Shown one piece after another: positions 1 through 6,224 of a stretch of 11,548 bases of DNA. The first letter of the stretch is position 1; the number at the start of each line of letters is the position of its first letter. This stretch comes from Candidatus Stramentimicrobium fermentans (GTDB lineage Bacteria > Atribacterota > Phoenicimicrobiia > Phoenicimicrobiales > Stramentimicrobiaceae): assembly GCA_012520575.1 (NCBI GenBank), contig JAAYOB010000036.1:1-11548 (forward strand). Direction: 5' to 3'. A model generated the notes under the pieces. That model worked only from the letters and a program-made list of their open reading frames with translations, was not told the origin of the DNA and did not search any database. A program made the translations under genes and the position numbers.

Positions 1-115
1 CGGCTATTTCGCTGAAATCATTGGGATGCAGATCTCCAACCAGTTCTTCTAATTCTTCTGCCCTATTTTCAGCTAAGAGTTGTTTAATTTTTTCTATTAC
101 TATTTTTTCGGCCAT
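1..115 (-). CDS. mgtE: MgtE-like magnesium transporter, N-terminal fragment (cut by window edge)
   Basis: Only the first 38 codons are in the window. The gene begins at an ATG at 113-115 with a weak AGG ribosome binding site about 8 bases upstream, 57 bp after the rqcP stop and on the same strand. The fragment is acidic and helical and ends in ELVGDLHPNDFSEIA. This matches the helical repeat of the cytoplasmic MgtE N domain, whose hallmark is a LHPxDxAE-type motif. In MgtE channels this domain sits before the CBS pair and the membrane domain and senses internal Mg2+; none of those later parts is visible here. A soluble CBS protein with the same N domain is an alternative. The spacing suggests it is the last visible gene of the lysS-rqcP unit. 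Confidence 0.6.
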   Translation of the reverse strand, partial: MAEKIVIEKIKQLLAENRAEELEELVGDLHPNDFSEIA

Positions 116-172
116 ATGTTTACCTAAAATTAAAAGGTTAATTCGTTCTTATTACTGTAACAAAAGTATTTC

Positions 173-442
173 CTATTGGTCATACCTTATCTTTTCCTCT
201 TCAATAATCCGATACAGTTCACGTGAAGCCGGAATAGATACATTGCCCTCCGGTATTTTTAGGACTTCTATCTTTAATATTTTATATCTGGAGCGAATTT
301 CAATCTTATCATTAACCTTGACAGTATCTCCCGCTTTGGCAGTTCTACTATTTAATTTGATAGAATCACTGTCACAGGCATATTTTGCCTCTGTTCTTCT
401 TTTAATGACTCTGCTTATTTTCAGAAATTTATCGATTCTCAA
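173..442 (-). CDS. rqcP: S4-domain RNA-binding protein, RqcP/Hsp15 family
   Basis: An 89-residue basic protein made almost entirely of one S4 RNA-binding domain. The MRIDKFLKISRVIKRRTEAK start and the following KLNSRTAKAGDTVKVNDKIEI segment have the shape and length of Bacillus YabO/RqcP. That family binds 50S-peptidyl-tRNA complexes and supports Ala-tailing in ribosome quality control; E. coli Hsp15 is a longer relative. The start is TTG at 440-442: an in-frame TGA lies three codons upstream, and the RIDKFLK sequence is the conserved N-terminus, so no other start is available. The Shine-Dalgarno is weak. It follows lysS by 29 bp, so it is probably co-transcribed and perhaps translationally coupled: a 7-codon ORF at 439-462 ends in a TGA overlapping the TTG. 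Confidence 0.85.
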   Translation of the reverse strand: MRIDKFLKISRVIKRRTEAKYACDSDSIKLNSRTAKAGDTVKVNDKIEIRSRYKILKIEVLKIPEGNVSIPASRELYRIIEEEKIRYDQ

Positions 443-471
443 TAGGTCTCAGCTCGATTCATCAAAAATAC

Positions 472-1965
472 TTACTCTTTTTTCTTCAATTGAGGGAAGA
501 GTATAACTTCCCTGATAGACTCACGGTTAGTGAAGAGCATTACCAGCCGGTCAATGCCTATACCCATACCACCAGCGGGAGGCATGCCATATTCTAAAGC
601 CTCCACATAATCATAATCTACAAAATTTTGCATGTCTTCCCCCTCACCTTTACCTTTAGCCTGTTCCAAAAAACGCCTCTTCTGTTCCACGGGGTCATTT
701 AGTTCAGTGAAGGCATTGGCTAATTCCATACCATTAATAAAAAGTTCAAATCGTTCTACCAAGTGTGGGCATCCCGGCTTCTGTTTAGATAGGGGAGAAA
801 CTTCCACTGGATAATCGGTAATGAAGGTAGGCTGTATTAAGGTATGCTCCACCTTCTCCTCAAATAACTCGTTGATGACTTCCCCTTTCGAGGCATTAAG
901 GGGCAATTCCAGCCCATACTGTTTAATCAAATTTCCAACATCTTCATCTTTAATTTCTTCAGGATTAATTCCAATCAAAGCCCTGATTGACTCATACATT
1001 GATAACCTTTTCCAGGGAGGTGTAAAATCAAGCATTTTCTCTTGATAGGGAATAATCAATGTTCCCTTTAACTTGTTTAATACTGAGCTAATCATATCTT
1101 CGGCAATCTCCATCATTACCTCATAATTGGCATAGGCTTCATATAATTCCAGCATAGTAAATTCTGGATTATGCTTGGTAGAAATGCCTTCATTACGGAA
1201 ATTGCGATTAAGTTCATATACTTTCTCCAGCCCTCCCACTAATAGCCTTTTCAAATAAAGCTCGGGAGCTATTTTTAAATAGAGGTCCCTATGTAGGCTT
1301 AAGTGATGGGTAACAAAGGGAACGGCGGTAGCCCCACCGGGGATAGGCTGCAAGACAGGCGTTTCTACCTCTAAATATCCCTTGTTATCCAGAAAATCTC
1401 TGATATATTTTATTATTTTACTCCTCTCAATAAATAGCTCTCTAATCTCAGGATTGCTAATTAAATCGAGATAGCGTTTCCGATATCTAATTTCGGTATC
1501 GGTCAAGCCATGCCATTTCTCAGGCAGGGTGCGCAAAGATTTACAGAGTAAGGTAAATTTACCGGCTAACACTGTCAACTCATCCGTTCTAGTCTTAAAT
1601 ACTGAGCCGGATATTCCTATTAAATCTCCTACCGCAACACTTTTAAATATCTCAAAAGATTCCTCACTTATCAGATTTGATTTGACATATATTTGTATCT
1701 TCCCGGTCTGGTCTTCTAAGTCAGCAAAAACAGCCTTGCCATGCTTTCGGAGTCCCATAACTCTACCGGCAATTAACACTGTCTCTACGGTCGGTTCACC
1801 GGCAGCAATACGGCTAAATTTATTAATAACCTCCATTATGGGTTCCTTATCCGGGAAGTAACTGCCAAAGGGATCAATTCCCTGCTTTCTTAAGTTTTCA
1901 ATCTCCTCTATTCTCTCTTCTCTAATCGTCAATATATTCTTTCCTTCTTTACTCTGCTCAGACAA
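472..1965 (-). CDS. lysS: Lysyl-tRNA synthetase, class II
   Basis: Charges tRNA-Lys with lysine in the cytoplasm, using ATP. The protein is 497 residues, the usual length of bacterial class II LysRS. The N-terminal part (about 60-145) is the OB-fold anticodon-binding domain (VLIAGRVMGLRKHGKAVFAD region). The class II catalytic core follows: the motif 1 region near 196-211, the IAPELYLKRLLVGG block at 232-245, motif 2 RNFRNEG at 254-260 followed by HNPEFTMLE, the NGMELANAFTELNDP lysine-pocket region, and motif 3 GIGIDR at 468-473. All core motifs are intact. The start is TTG at 1963-1965, supported by a GAGGAG ribosome binding site 9 bases upstream; no ATG lies nearby. It heads a likely unit with rqcP and the mgtE-like gene. 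No T-box leader was recognised upstream. Confidence 0.97.
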   Translation of the reverse strand: MSEQSKEGKNILTIREERIEEIENLRKQGIDPFGSYFPDKEPIMEVINKFSRIAAGEPTVETVLIAGRVMGLRKHGKAVFADLEDQTGKIQIYVKSNLISEESFEIFKSVAVGDLIGISGSVFKTRTDELTVLAGKFTLLCKSLRTLPEKWHGLTDTEIRYRKRYLDLISNPEIRELFIERSKIIKYIRDFLDNKGYLEVETPVLQPIPGGATAVPFVTHHLSLHRDLYLKIAPELYLKRLLVGGLEKVYELNRNFRNEGISTKHNPEFTMLELYEAYANYEVMMEIAEDMISSVLNKLKGTLIIPYQEKMLDFTPPWKRLSMYESIRALIGINPEEIKDEDVGNLIKQYGLELPLNASKGEVINELFEEKVEHTLIQPTFITDYPVEVSPLSKQKPGCPHLVERFELFINGMELANAFTELNDPVEQKRRFLEQAKGKGEGEDMQNFVDYDYVEALEYGMPPAGGMGIGIDRLVMLFTNRESIREVILFPQLKKKE

Positions 1966-2021
1966 TGGTTTTCACTCCTCTTATATATACCTTAATATAT
2001 AGTACAAATATACAAATACGC

Positions 2022-2041
2022 TCTATAGCATGTCTATAACA
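2022..2041 (-). promoter_or_regulatory. Candidate lysS promoter (tandem extended -10 motifs)
   Basis: On the minus strand two TGnTATAGA motifs occur 11 bp apart: TGTTATAGA at 2033-2041 and TGCTATAGA at 2022-2030. They lie about 60-75 bp upstream of the lysS TTG start. Neither has a good -35 hexamer at 17 bp, so recognition would rest on the extended -10. The region is very AT-rich, which makes chance matches likely. Confidence 0.3.
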
Positions 2042-2122
2042 TATACCGAATACAAGTCTAAACACTAAAAACAAATAATTTCAAACAACACATACTATAC
2101 AAACATATCACCTAATATAGAT

Positions 2123-2148
2123 AAAAAGAAGGGAGCGGCTCTTCCCCC
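2123..2148 (-). terminator. Terminator-like hairpin upstream of lysS
   Basis: On the minus strand a G-rich arm (GGGGGA) can pair with TCCCTT across a 9-base loop, using four standard pairs and two G-T pairs. One C follows and then TTTTT at 2123-2127. An alternative register pairs GAAG with CTTC. Its position suggests it stops minus-strand transcription arriving from the greA side before the lysS promoter. Confidence 0.4.
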
Positions 2149-2426
2149 TATTAAACAAAAAACATCGAATAAATCAGAAAATGCGTATAATTTGTACAGT
2201 TTGGTTTTATGCACCTTGAAAGTACTCTTTATTGCTATATGAGAAATATATTAAGAACTCATTTTTACTGCTATATTTTATAATAGAAGTCCATTAAAAG
2301 TAAAGGGAAACAAGTAATCTTTCTAAGTTTCAATTAACCTTCACTATCATCAGCCAATATTTTTATCTATTCCCATCTTTTTAAATCATTTCTTTAAATC
2401 AAAAACTACGAGTCCATGTGTTTATT

Positions 2427-2453
2427 AAAAGAAAAACTCGAGAAAGAATCTCG
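2427..2453 (-). terminator. Probable greA terminator
   Basis: Minus strand: CGAGA, a 5-base loop, TCTCG, then AG and TTTTTCTTTT. The stem is short (5 bp) but the T-tract is strong. It lies about 130 bp after the greA stop and just beyond the short coding-like tail at 2472-2579. Confidence 0.5.
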
Positions 2454-2471
2454 GAAAATAAGGATAAGGGG

Positions 2472-2579
2472 TTACTTTATCTGAAGTCTGAACTGCAATA
2501 GATGAGGTCTCTCAAAGGGATTACTTCCCATCTGAACATTGGGGTCCATTATGAGTAATAATTCAGTGTATCGAAAATG
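2472..2579 (-). pseudogene. Short coding-like tail after greA, possible gene remnant
   Basis: Directly after the greA stop and in the same frame, 35 codons are open and end in TAA at 2472-2474. From an internal ATG (2547-2549) the translation is 25 residues and includes MDPNVQMGSNPFERPHLLQF. It reads like genuine protein: proline/asparagine-rich turns followed by a strand of alternating hydrophobic and polar residues. No Shine-Dalgarno precedes the ATG. I do not recognise the family. It could be the 3' end of a deleted gene, a very small real gene, or chance. The alternating C-terminal strand is reminiscent of an outer-membrane barrel's last strand but lacks the usual terminal aromatic residue. 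Confidence 0.25.
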
Positions 2580-3053
2580 TTATTTTATCTCTAATATCTT
2601 ATAATGTAAACTTCCGGCAGGAACTCTAATTTTTACTTTGTCCCCCACTTTTTTCCCCAGTATGGCTTTACCAATGGGAGAAGTCATGGAAATCTTGCCC
2701 GAACCGGGATCAGATTCGACATAATCAACCAGAGTATAGTTAATCTTTTCTTTTTTCTTAATATCCTCCACCACTATTTCTGATCCTGGAGAGACGTAGG
2801 TGCCGTCATTTTTAGTCCGATCTATTATTTCGCTATTTTCAATAATCTTCTCTAAGGTAAGGATTCGTCCTTCTACAAAAGCCTGCTCATTTTTTACTGC
2901 ACGATATTCGGCGTTTTCAGCAATTTCGCCAAAGGCAACGGCACTTTTGATCTTCTCGGCAATCTCTTTTCTTTTTACGGTCTTTAGTTCATTCAATTCA
3001 TGCTTTATTTTTTCTAGCCCTTCCTCGGTCAACATAAACTTCCGATCGTTCAT
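2580..3053 (-). CDS. greA: Transcription elongation factor GreA
   Basis: Binds the secondary channel of RNA polymerase and stimulates cleavage of backtracked RNA. At 157 residues it has standard GreA length. The N-terminal coiled coil spans about 8-75 (LTEEGLEKIKHELNELK onward). The C-terminal FKBP-like domain spans about 84-157, with the SPIGKAILGKKVGD signature. The coiled-coil tip reads GEIAENAEY at 42-50. The two acidic tip residues (Asp41 and Glu44 in E. coli) are therefore Glu43 and Glu46, a conservative change at the first position. The ATG at 3051-3053 has an AAGGTG ribosome binding site. It is transcribed alone from a consensus promoter at 3180-3208 through a structured leader; lysS follows after 614 bp. 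Confidence 0.95.
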   Translation of the reverse strand: MNDRKFMLTEEGLEKIKHELNELKTVKRKEIAEKIKSAVAFGEIAENAEYRAVKNEQAFVEGRILTLEKIIENSEIIDRTKNDGTYVSPGSEIVVEDIKKKEKINYTLVDYVESDPGSGKISMTSPIGKAILGKKVGDKVKIRVPAGSLHYKILEIK

Positions 3054-3060
3054 TTTTTTA

Positions 3061-3132
3061 CACCTTAGCTTTCTACATAAAATTAAAACTAAGATAAGTC
3101 CGACATATATCTGCTTTATTCTTACCTTAGTT
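3061..3132 (-). promoter_or_regulatory. greA leader: attenuator-like hairpin with alternative pairing to the ribosome binding site
   Basis: On the minus strand AACTAAGGTAAG (3121-3132) is complementary to CTTATCTTAGTT (3087-3098), 12 bp with one G-T pair around a 22-base loop. The T-rich TTAATTTT (3079-3086) follows, which is the layout of an intrinsic terminator. A second copy of the first arm, CTAAGGTG (3061-3068), forms the greA ribosome binding site and could pair with TATCTTAG of the second arm through 8 pairs, two of them G-T. The two pairings exclude each other. The complementarity is seen directly; regulation is inferred. E. coli greA also has a leader with premature termination, yielding the GraL small RNA. 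Confidence 0.5.
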
Positions 3133-3179
3133 AACTAGATTTGATATTCAATTATTTGTATAGCTAATAATTTAACTGA

Positions 3180-3208
3180 ATTATAGAGTATTTATTATTT
3201 CTTGTCAA
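3180..3208 (-). promoter_or_regulatory. greA promoter, perfect sigma-70 consensus
   Basis: Minus strand TTGACA at 3203-3208, a 17-bp spacer and TATAAT at 3180-3185. Both hexamers match the housekeeping sigma consensus at every position. Transcription would start near 3173, giving a leader of about 120 bases before the greA ATG. Confidence 0.88.
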
Positions 3209-3307
3209 ATTATAAAACAAGTACAATCTAAGAGATACTTACTAAGCTTTTACATTAATAGCAGTGACGATAAGAAATAAAAGAGGCTTATAAATTAGTT
3301 TTTATTC

Positions 3308-4498
3308 TTAAATGATTCCTACATTCTTACCGGCCTGTTCAAAAATATGCAGAGCTTCCTCTATCTCTTCAGAGGTATGAGAGGCTTGTACATGAGCTCT
3401 TAACCTATCAGTACCTTTAGGAACGGCCGGAAATAGAATGGGACAGATAAAGACACCTTTTCTGTTAACTTCTTTGCATAAATCAAGTGCTCTTTCCTCT
3501 TCTCCCACCATTATAGGCACAATAGCTGTCTCGCTATTGCCGGTATTATAGCCCATCCCCTGTAGCCCCTCTCTAAATTGTTTAATATTTTTTTGCAACT
3601 GCACTATCAATTCCGGTTCACTCTCGATAACTTCAAAACAGGCTTGGGCAGCAGCTGCGGCAACGGGTGGCAGACTGGCTGAAAAGATGAAGGGACGTGC
3701 AGTCAATTTTAAAAAATTAATGAGTTCTTGATTACCGGCTAAATAACCTCCTATAGAGGGTATGGTTTTACTTAAAGTGCCCATATGAATATCTACTGCA
3801 TTTTCCAGACCGAAATGTTCCTCAATGCCATGTCCGGTCTTACCAATCACTCCAATAGAGTGAGCTTCATCTACCATAAGCTTAGCATTATATCTCTTGG
3901 CCAGGCGAGATATTTCAGGTAAGGGAGCAATATCCCCATCCATACTATAGACAGCATCTATAACAATAAGTTTATTCTGATATTTTTCCGATCGGACTAA
4001 AATATTTTCTAAACTTTCTACATTATTGTGTAAAAAACTACGGTGATTAGCACCGGATAACAAACAACCGTCAATAATACTGGCATGGTCTAGTTTATCC
4101 ATGATTACCAAATCCCCTCTCCGGCAAAGGGTAGTAACGGCAGCCAAGTTGGTGGTATATCCACTGCTAAAGGTGATAGCTGCATCGGCATTTTTAAACC
4201 GGGCAATCTTCTCTTCTAACTTGGCATGGGCATCGGTAGTGCCTGCTAAAAAACGTACCCCGGCAGCACCGGTCCCATATTTATCGAGTGCTTCTTTAGC
4301 TGCTCCTACCACCTTGGGGTGTTTTATCAAGCCCAAATAATTATAGGAGGCAAACATTATCATTTCTCTACCGTCCACTTTCGCTCTGGCACCGTCTAAG
4401 TCTTCTACACTCTTTAAATAAAAGAAGGAGTCATTTTCCTTCATCTTTCTGGCACGTTCATTCGTTTCTCTGATTCTTTGTTCTAAAGTTACAGACAT
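3308..4498 (-). CDS. Alpha-oxoamine synthase (glycine C-acetyltransferase / 8-amino-7-oxononanoate synthase family)
   Basis: A PLP enzyme of fold type I that joins an amino acid to an acyl-CoA with loss of CoA and usually CO2. At 396 residues it has the length of Kbl and BioF. Visible motifs are SYNYLGL (51-57), GTGAAGVRFLAGTTDAH (75-91), the FSSGYTTNL cofactor loop (110-118), H138, DEAHSIGVIG (210-219) with D210 for the PLP ring nitrogen and H213, and the Schiff-base lysine K244 in GTLSKTIPSIGGY. The catalytic set looks complete. The substrate is unclear: the GVRFLAGT block is neither typical BioF nor strictly Kbl and also resembles serine palmitoyltransferase-like members. No threonine dehydrogenase or biotin gene is nearby. 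The ATG has a GAGGAG ribosome binding site 6 bases upstream. It lies 82 bp after the 302-aa gene and has no clear promoter of its own, so it is probably the third gene of that operon. Confidence 0.88.
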   Translation of the reverse strand: MSVTLEQRIRETNERARKMKENDSFFYLKSVEDLDGARAKVDGREMIMFASYNYLGLIKHPKVVGAAKEALDKYGTGAAGVRFLAGTTDAHAKLEEKIARFKNADAAITFSSGYTTNLAAVTTLCRRGDLVIMDKLDHASIIDGCLLSGANHRSFLHNNVESLENILVRSEKYQNKLIVIDAVYSMDGDIAPLPEISRLAKRYNAKLMVDEAHSIGVIGKTGHGIEEHFGLENAVDIHMGTLSKTIPSIGGYLAGNQELINFLKLTARPFIFSASLPPVAAAAAQACFEVIESEPELIVQLQKNIKQFREGLQGMGYNTGNSETAIVPIMVGEEERALDLCKEVNRKGVFICPILFPAVPKGTDRLRAHVQASHTSEEIEEALHIFEQAGKNVGII

Positions 4499-4580
4499 TA
4501 TCTACTCCTCACTTAATATTAAAATAGCACTATATGGAAGCGCCTCAAAGGCTCATTATGGTATTGACCCCGATTAAAGA

Positions 4581-5489
4581 TTAGTTTAATCGCTCAATCC
4601 TGGGTTTAAAGCCGGATTTTTTAGCTAATTCTAAATAATCTTGTGGTTTAAGTTCCTCTGGTTTTTTTCCTGAAATTGCAAGCAATGTTGCCTCATATAC
4701 ATTGGTACCAAAAGACCTGCCTTGAAATTGAGGTGTAGTAGTGATAAGATACCTTGCTCCCCTTTGCTTTAAATCCTCAACATTCTGTAAAGTGACGGTA
4801 TTGGTAATCACAATTTTCCCTTTCATGTTAGGCGGCATATAGCGATTGATGGCTAAATAATCACCGGCAATGATATCGGCATCGACAAAAAAGCGGCTAT
4901 ACTTTTGATTGCTGCTCTCTTGGTCTTTCCCGGTAGGATATAAATATTTGATGGGCAGATTGGCTAAGATAGGGATGAGCAGTTTTGCCCATATGCTCAA
5001 TGCCCTCAAACTATGTATGGGAATGGGCACATTCAGACAGAAAATTAGGTCTCCGAAAGTCATCTGACAGCCTGCCTCCAGAAGACCTTCTGCCAGACCA
5101 AATCGGTCTACGGTAATTAATACCAGCGCCTTTTTCCCGGCAAAACTAATATCAGTATTTTTCTGAACATAATCTATAACACCTTTTTCCAGTATGTATT
5201 TGATTCCGGTTCCGTCTACGACGGGGGTTTTCTTGATTACACTAATAATCCTGGCAGATTCTTTTATGGTGTATCTTTTACCGGAAGGACCGGAATAAAG
5301 GTACAGATCTGTCCCGCCTAAGGCGAATGCATCTACCTTACCATCAAATTCCTGATAGATCTCCATCATTTTGGAGACACTTCCATCTGTTCCTCTTCTT
5401 TCTATCTCTATCTCCTCACCCAATAGTTCAACCTTAACTTTGCTATCGCGGGTTGAGGAACCTAAGCTGACACCCAATACTTTTTTCAT
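4581..5489 (-). CDS. Uncharacterised conserved protein, often labelled quinate 5-dehydrogenase-like
   Basis: A 302-residue, probably cytoplasmic alpha/beta protein. The N-terminus KKVLGVSLGSSTRDSKV is followed by a glycine-rich AFALGGTDLYLYSGPSGKRY segment (about 55-74). The middle has GKKALVLITVDRFGLAEGL (about 117-135) and a hydrophobic helix at about 165-185. The C-terminal third carries KIVITNTVTLQNVEDLKQRG and TTTPQFQGRSFGTN. From memory, homologues in anaerobic Clostridia carry the automatic label quinate 5-dehydrogenase, next to a small helix-turn-helix gene as here. I see no clear GxGxxG nucleotide-binding signature and no shikimate-pathway gene nearby, so I would not rely on that label. 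The start ATG has an ideal AAGGAG site overlapping the stop of the upstream regulator gene (11-bp gap), so the two are tightly coupled. Confidence 0.65.
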   Translation of the reverse strand: MKKVLGVSLGSSTRDSKVKVELLGEEIEIERRGTDGSVSKMMEIYQEFDGKVDAFALGGTDLYLYSGPSGKRYTIKESARIISVIKKTPVVDGTGIKYILEKGVIDYVQKNTDISFAGKKALVLITVDRFGLAEGLLEAGCQMTFGDLIFCLNVPIPIHSLRALSIWAKLLIPILANLPIKYLYPTGKDQESSNQKYSRFFVDADIIAGDYLAINRYMPPNMKGKIVITNTVTLQNVEDLKQRGARYLITTTPQFQGRSFGTNVYEATLLAISGKKPEELKPQDYLELAKKSGFKPRIERLN

Positions 5490-5500
5490 CTTTCGTCTCC

Positions 5501-6037
5501 TTATTCGGACTTAATTACCTTAACTTCTTTTAAAACATTTCTAACCATTTTAATGTCTACCTGCTTATCCTCTATGATGGGTGATTTTCCGATTTCAATG
5601 CCGATTACCTGTATATTGAATAATTTTTCAGCAAAATCAACTCTTTTGTCAGAACCTAAAAAAATGATTACATCAAAATCGAGTAAATGAGTGATAATGC
5701 CAAGCACGTCATTGAAAAGCTCGGTCTTATCTCTATCTTCGATAAAACTGAGGCGCTCTTTTTGGGTTAAAAGCAAAGTATAATCTAAGCCAAATTGTTC
5801 GGCAAGGGAGAACACTTCGCCCTTATTCTTAATAGGAAAACCGACCAGGGCAATCCTTTCTCCTTTTCTTATTTCACCCAAACCCTCTAAACGTGAAACA
5901 AAGGTTCTTTCTATTCCTAACTTTCTAGCGACTTCTCCCTGAGTTAACCCTTCTGTACGACACTTCAGAATCCTGCTCATCTCTTTTTGTAATTTATCTT
6001 CAGAAATTACCTTTTCACCTATTCTAATCAATCTCAT
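5501..6037 (-). CDS. Helix-turn-helix transcriptional regulator, probably autoregulatory
   Basis: A 178-residue protein with two parts. Residues about 28-52 form an Xre-like helix-turn-helix (GLTQGEVARKLGIERTFVSR at 30-49). From about 60 on is an alpha/beta segment starting RIALVGFPIKNKGE, with a second hydrophobic strand DFDVIIFLGSDKRV and a third IQVIGIEIGKSPIIED. This tail could sense a ligand, but I cannot name the family. The ATG has an AGGA site 7 bases upstream. The gene is first after a consensus promoter at 6067-6095 whose start region carries TGTA/TACA palindromes, the expected arrangement for self-repression. The uncharacterised 302-aa gene follows after 11 bp and the alpha-oxoamine synthase after that. 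The regulated process is not evident from sequence. Confidence 0.75.
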   Translation of the reverse strand: MRLIRIGEKVISEDKLQKEMSRILKCRTEGLTQGEVARKLGIERTFVSRLEGLGEIRKGERIALVGFPIKNKGEVFSLAEQFGLDYTLLLTQKERLSFIEDRDKTELFNDVLGIITHLLDFDVIIFLGSDKRVDFAEKLFNIQVIGIEIGKSPIIEDKQVDIKMVRNVLKEVKVIKSE

Positions 6038-6047
6038 ATTTGTATCC

Positions 6048-6067
6048 TGTACACATTTTTGTATACA
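6048..6067 (-). promoter_or_regulatory. Probable operator: paired TGTRTACA palindromes at the transcription start
   Basis: TGTATACA at 6060-6067 is a perfect 8-bp palindrome touching the -10 hexamer. On the minus strand it is followed 12 bp later (start to start) by TGTGTACA at 6048-6055. A further TACA half-site lies at 6041-6044. A protein bound here would block the start site of the helix-turn-helix operon, so this is the likely binding site of that protein. Confidence 0.5.
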
Positions 6068-6095
6068 TTATAGATCCGAATAATGGGGGTGTCAA
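6067..6095 (-). promoter_or_regulatory. Promoter of the helix-turn-helix operon, perfect sigma-70 consensus
   Basis: Minus strand TTGACA at 6090-6095, a 17-bp spacer and TATAAT at 6067-6072. Both hexamers are exact consensus. The predicted start is near 6060, within the palindromic repeats, and the leader before the ATG at 6037 is only about 20 bases. A consensus-strength promoter with an overlapping palindrome is typical of a unit that is normally repressed. Confidence 0.85.
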
Positions 6096-6114
6096 TATTT
6101 TTTTAAATAATTAA

Positions 6115-6130
6115 TGTAAAAACATTTACA
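6115..6130. repeat. Inverted repeat TGTAAA-N4-TTTACA upstream of the promoter
   Basis: A perfect 6-bp inverted repeat with a 4-base centre, about 20 bp upstream of the -35 hexamer. It shares the TGTA/TACA ends of the boxes at 6048-6067, so it may be a second, distal operator. It is AT-rich, so chance occurrence is possible. Confidence 0.35.
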
Positions 6131-6224
6131 GAAAAAGAAGGAATAGAAGGCTAAGTATAAGTAATAGATTTACGGTAAAACATTATTTTAAAGATAAGGG
6201 CAGTATGTGTGACGGGATATATAC

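Larger units (their letters stand above)
1966..2579. other. Long AT-rich spacer between greA and lysS
   Basis: A 614-bp stretch without an intact gene of recognisable type. On the minus strand, in order, it holds a short coding-like tail directly after greA (2472-2579), a hairpin plus T-tract (2427-2453), a weak promoter-like pair (2277-2304), a second hairpin plus T-tract (2123-2148), and two extended -10 motifs (2022-2041) ahead of the lysS ribosome binding site. No tRNA cloverleaf, T-box AGGGTGG-type core or known riboswitch core was seen. The two terminator-like elements, about 300 bp apart, suggest either backed-up termination of the greA transcript or a separate short transcript between them. 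Confidence 0.6.

Noticed and set aside
21-506. 161-codon plus-strand ORF
   Set aside because: It runs antisense through rqcP and the lysS 3' end, has no family features, and the minus-strand genes are unambiguous.
2128-2148. Plus-strand terminator at the GAAGGGAGCGGCTCTTC hairpin
   Set aside because: The plus-strand hairpin is followed by CCCC rather than Ts and there is no plus-strand gene to end; the minus-strand reading with T5 is favoured.
1966-2150. T-box or lysine riboswitch ahead of lysS
   Set aside because: No T-box core or lysine riboswitch core could be found, and the only terminator-like hairpin lies upstream of the likely promoter.
3221-3307. Terminator after the alpha-oxoamine synthase gene
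   Set aside because: A 7-bp AT-only inverted repeat (AATAAAA/TTTTATT) is present, but with no G-C pairs and no following T-tract it is too weak to call.
4499-4580. Separate promoter or terminator between the 302-aa gene and the alpha-oxoamine synthase
   Set aside because: Only a 4-bp GCCT/AGGC hairpin without a T-tract and no credible -35/-10 pair were seen, so co-transcription is more likely.
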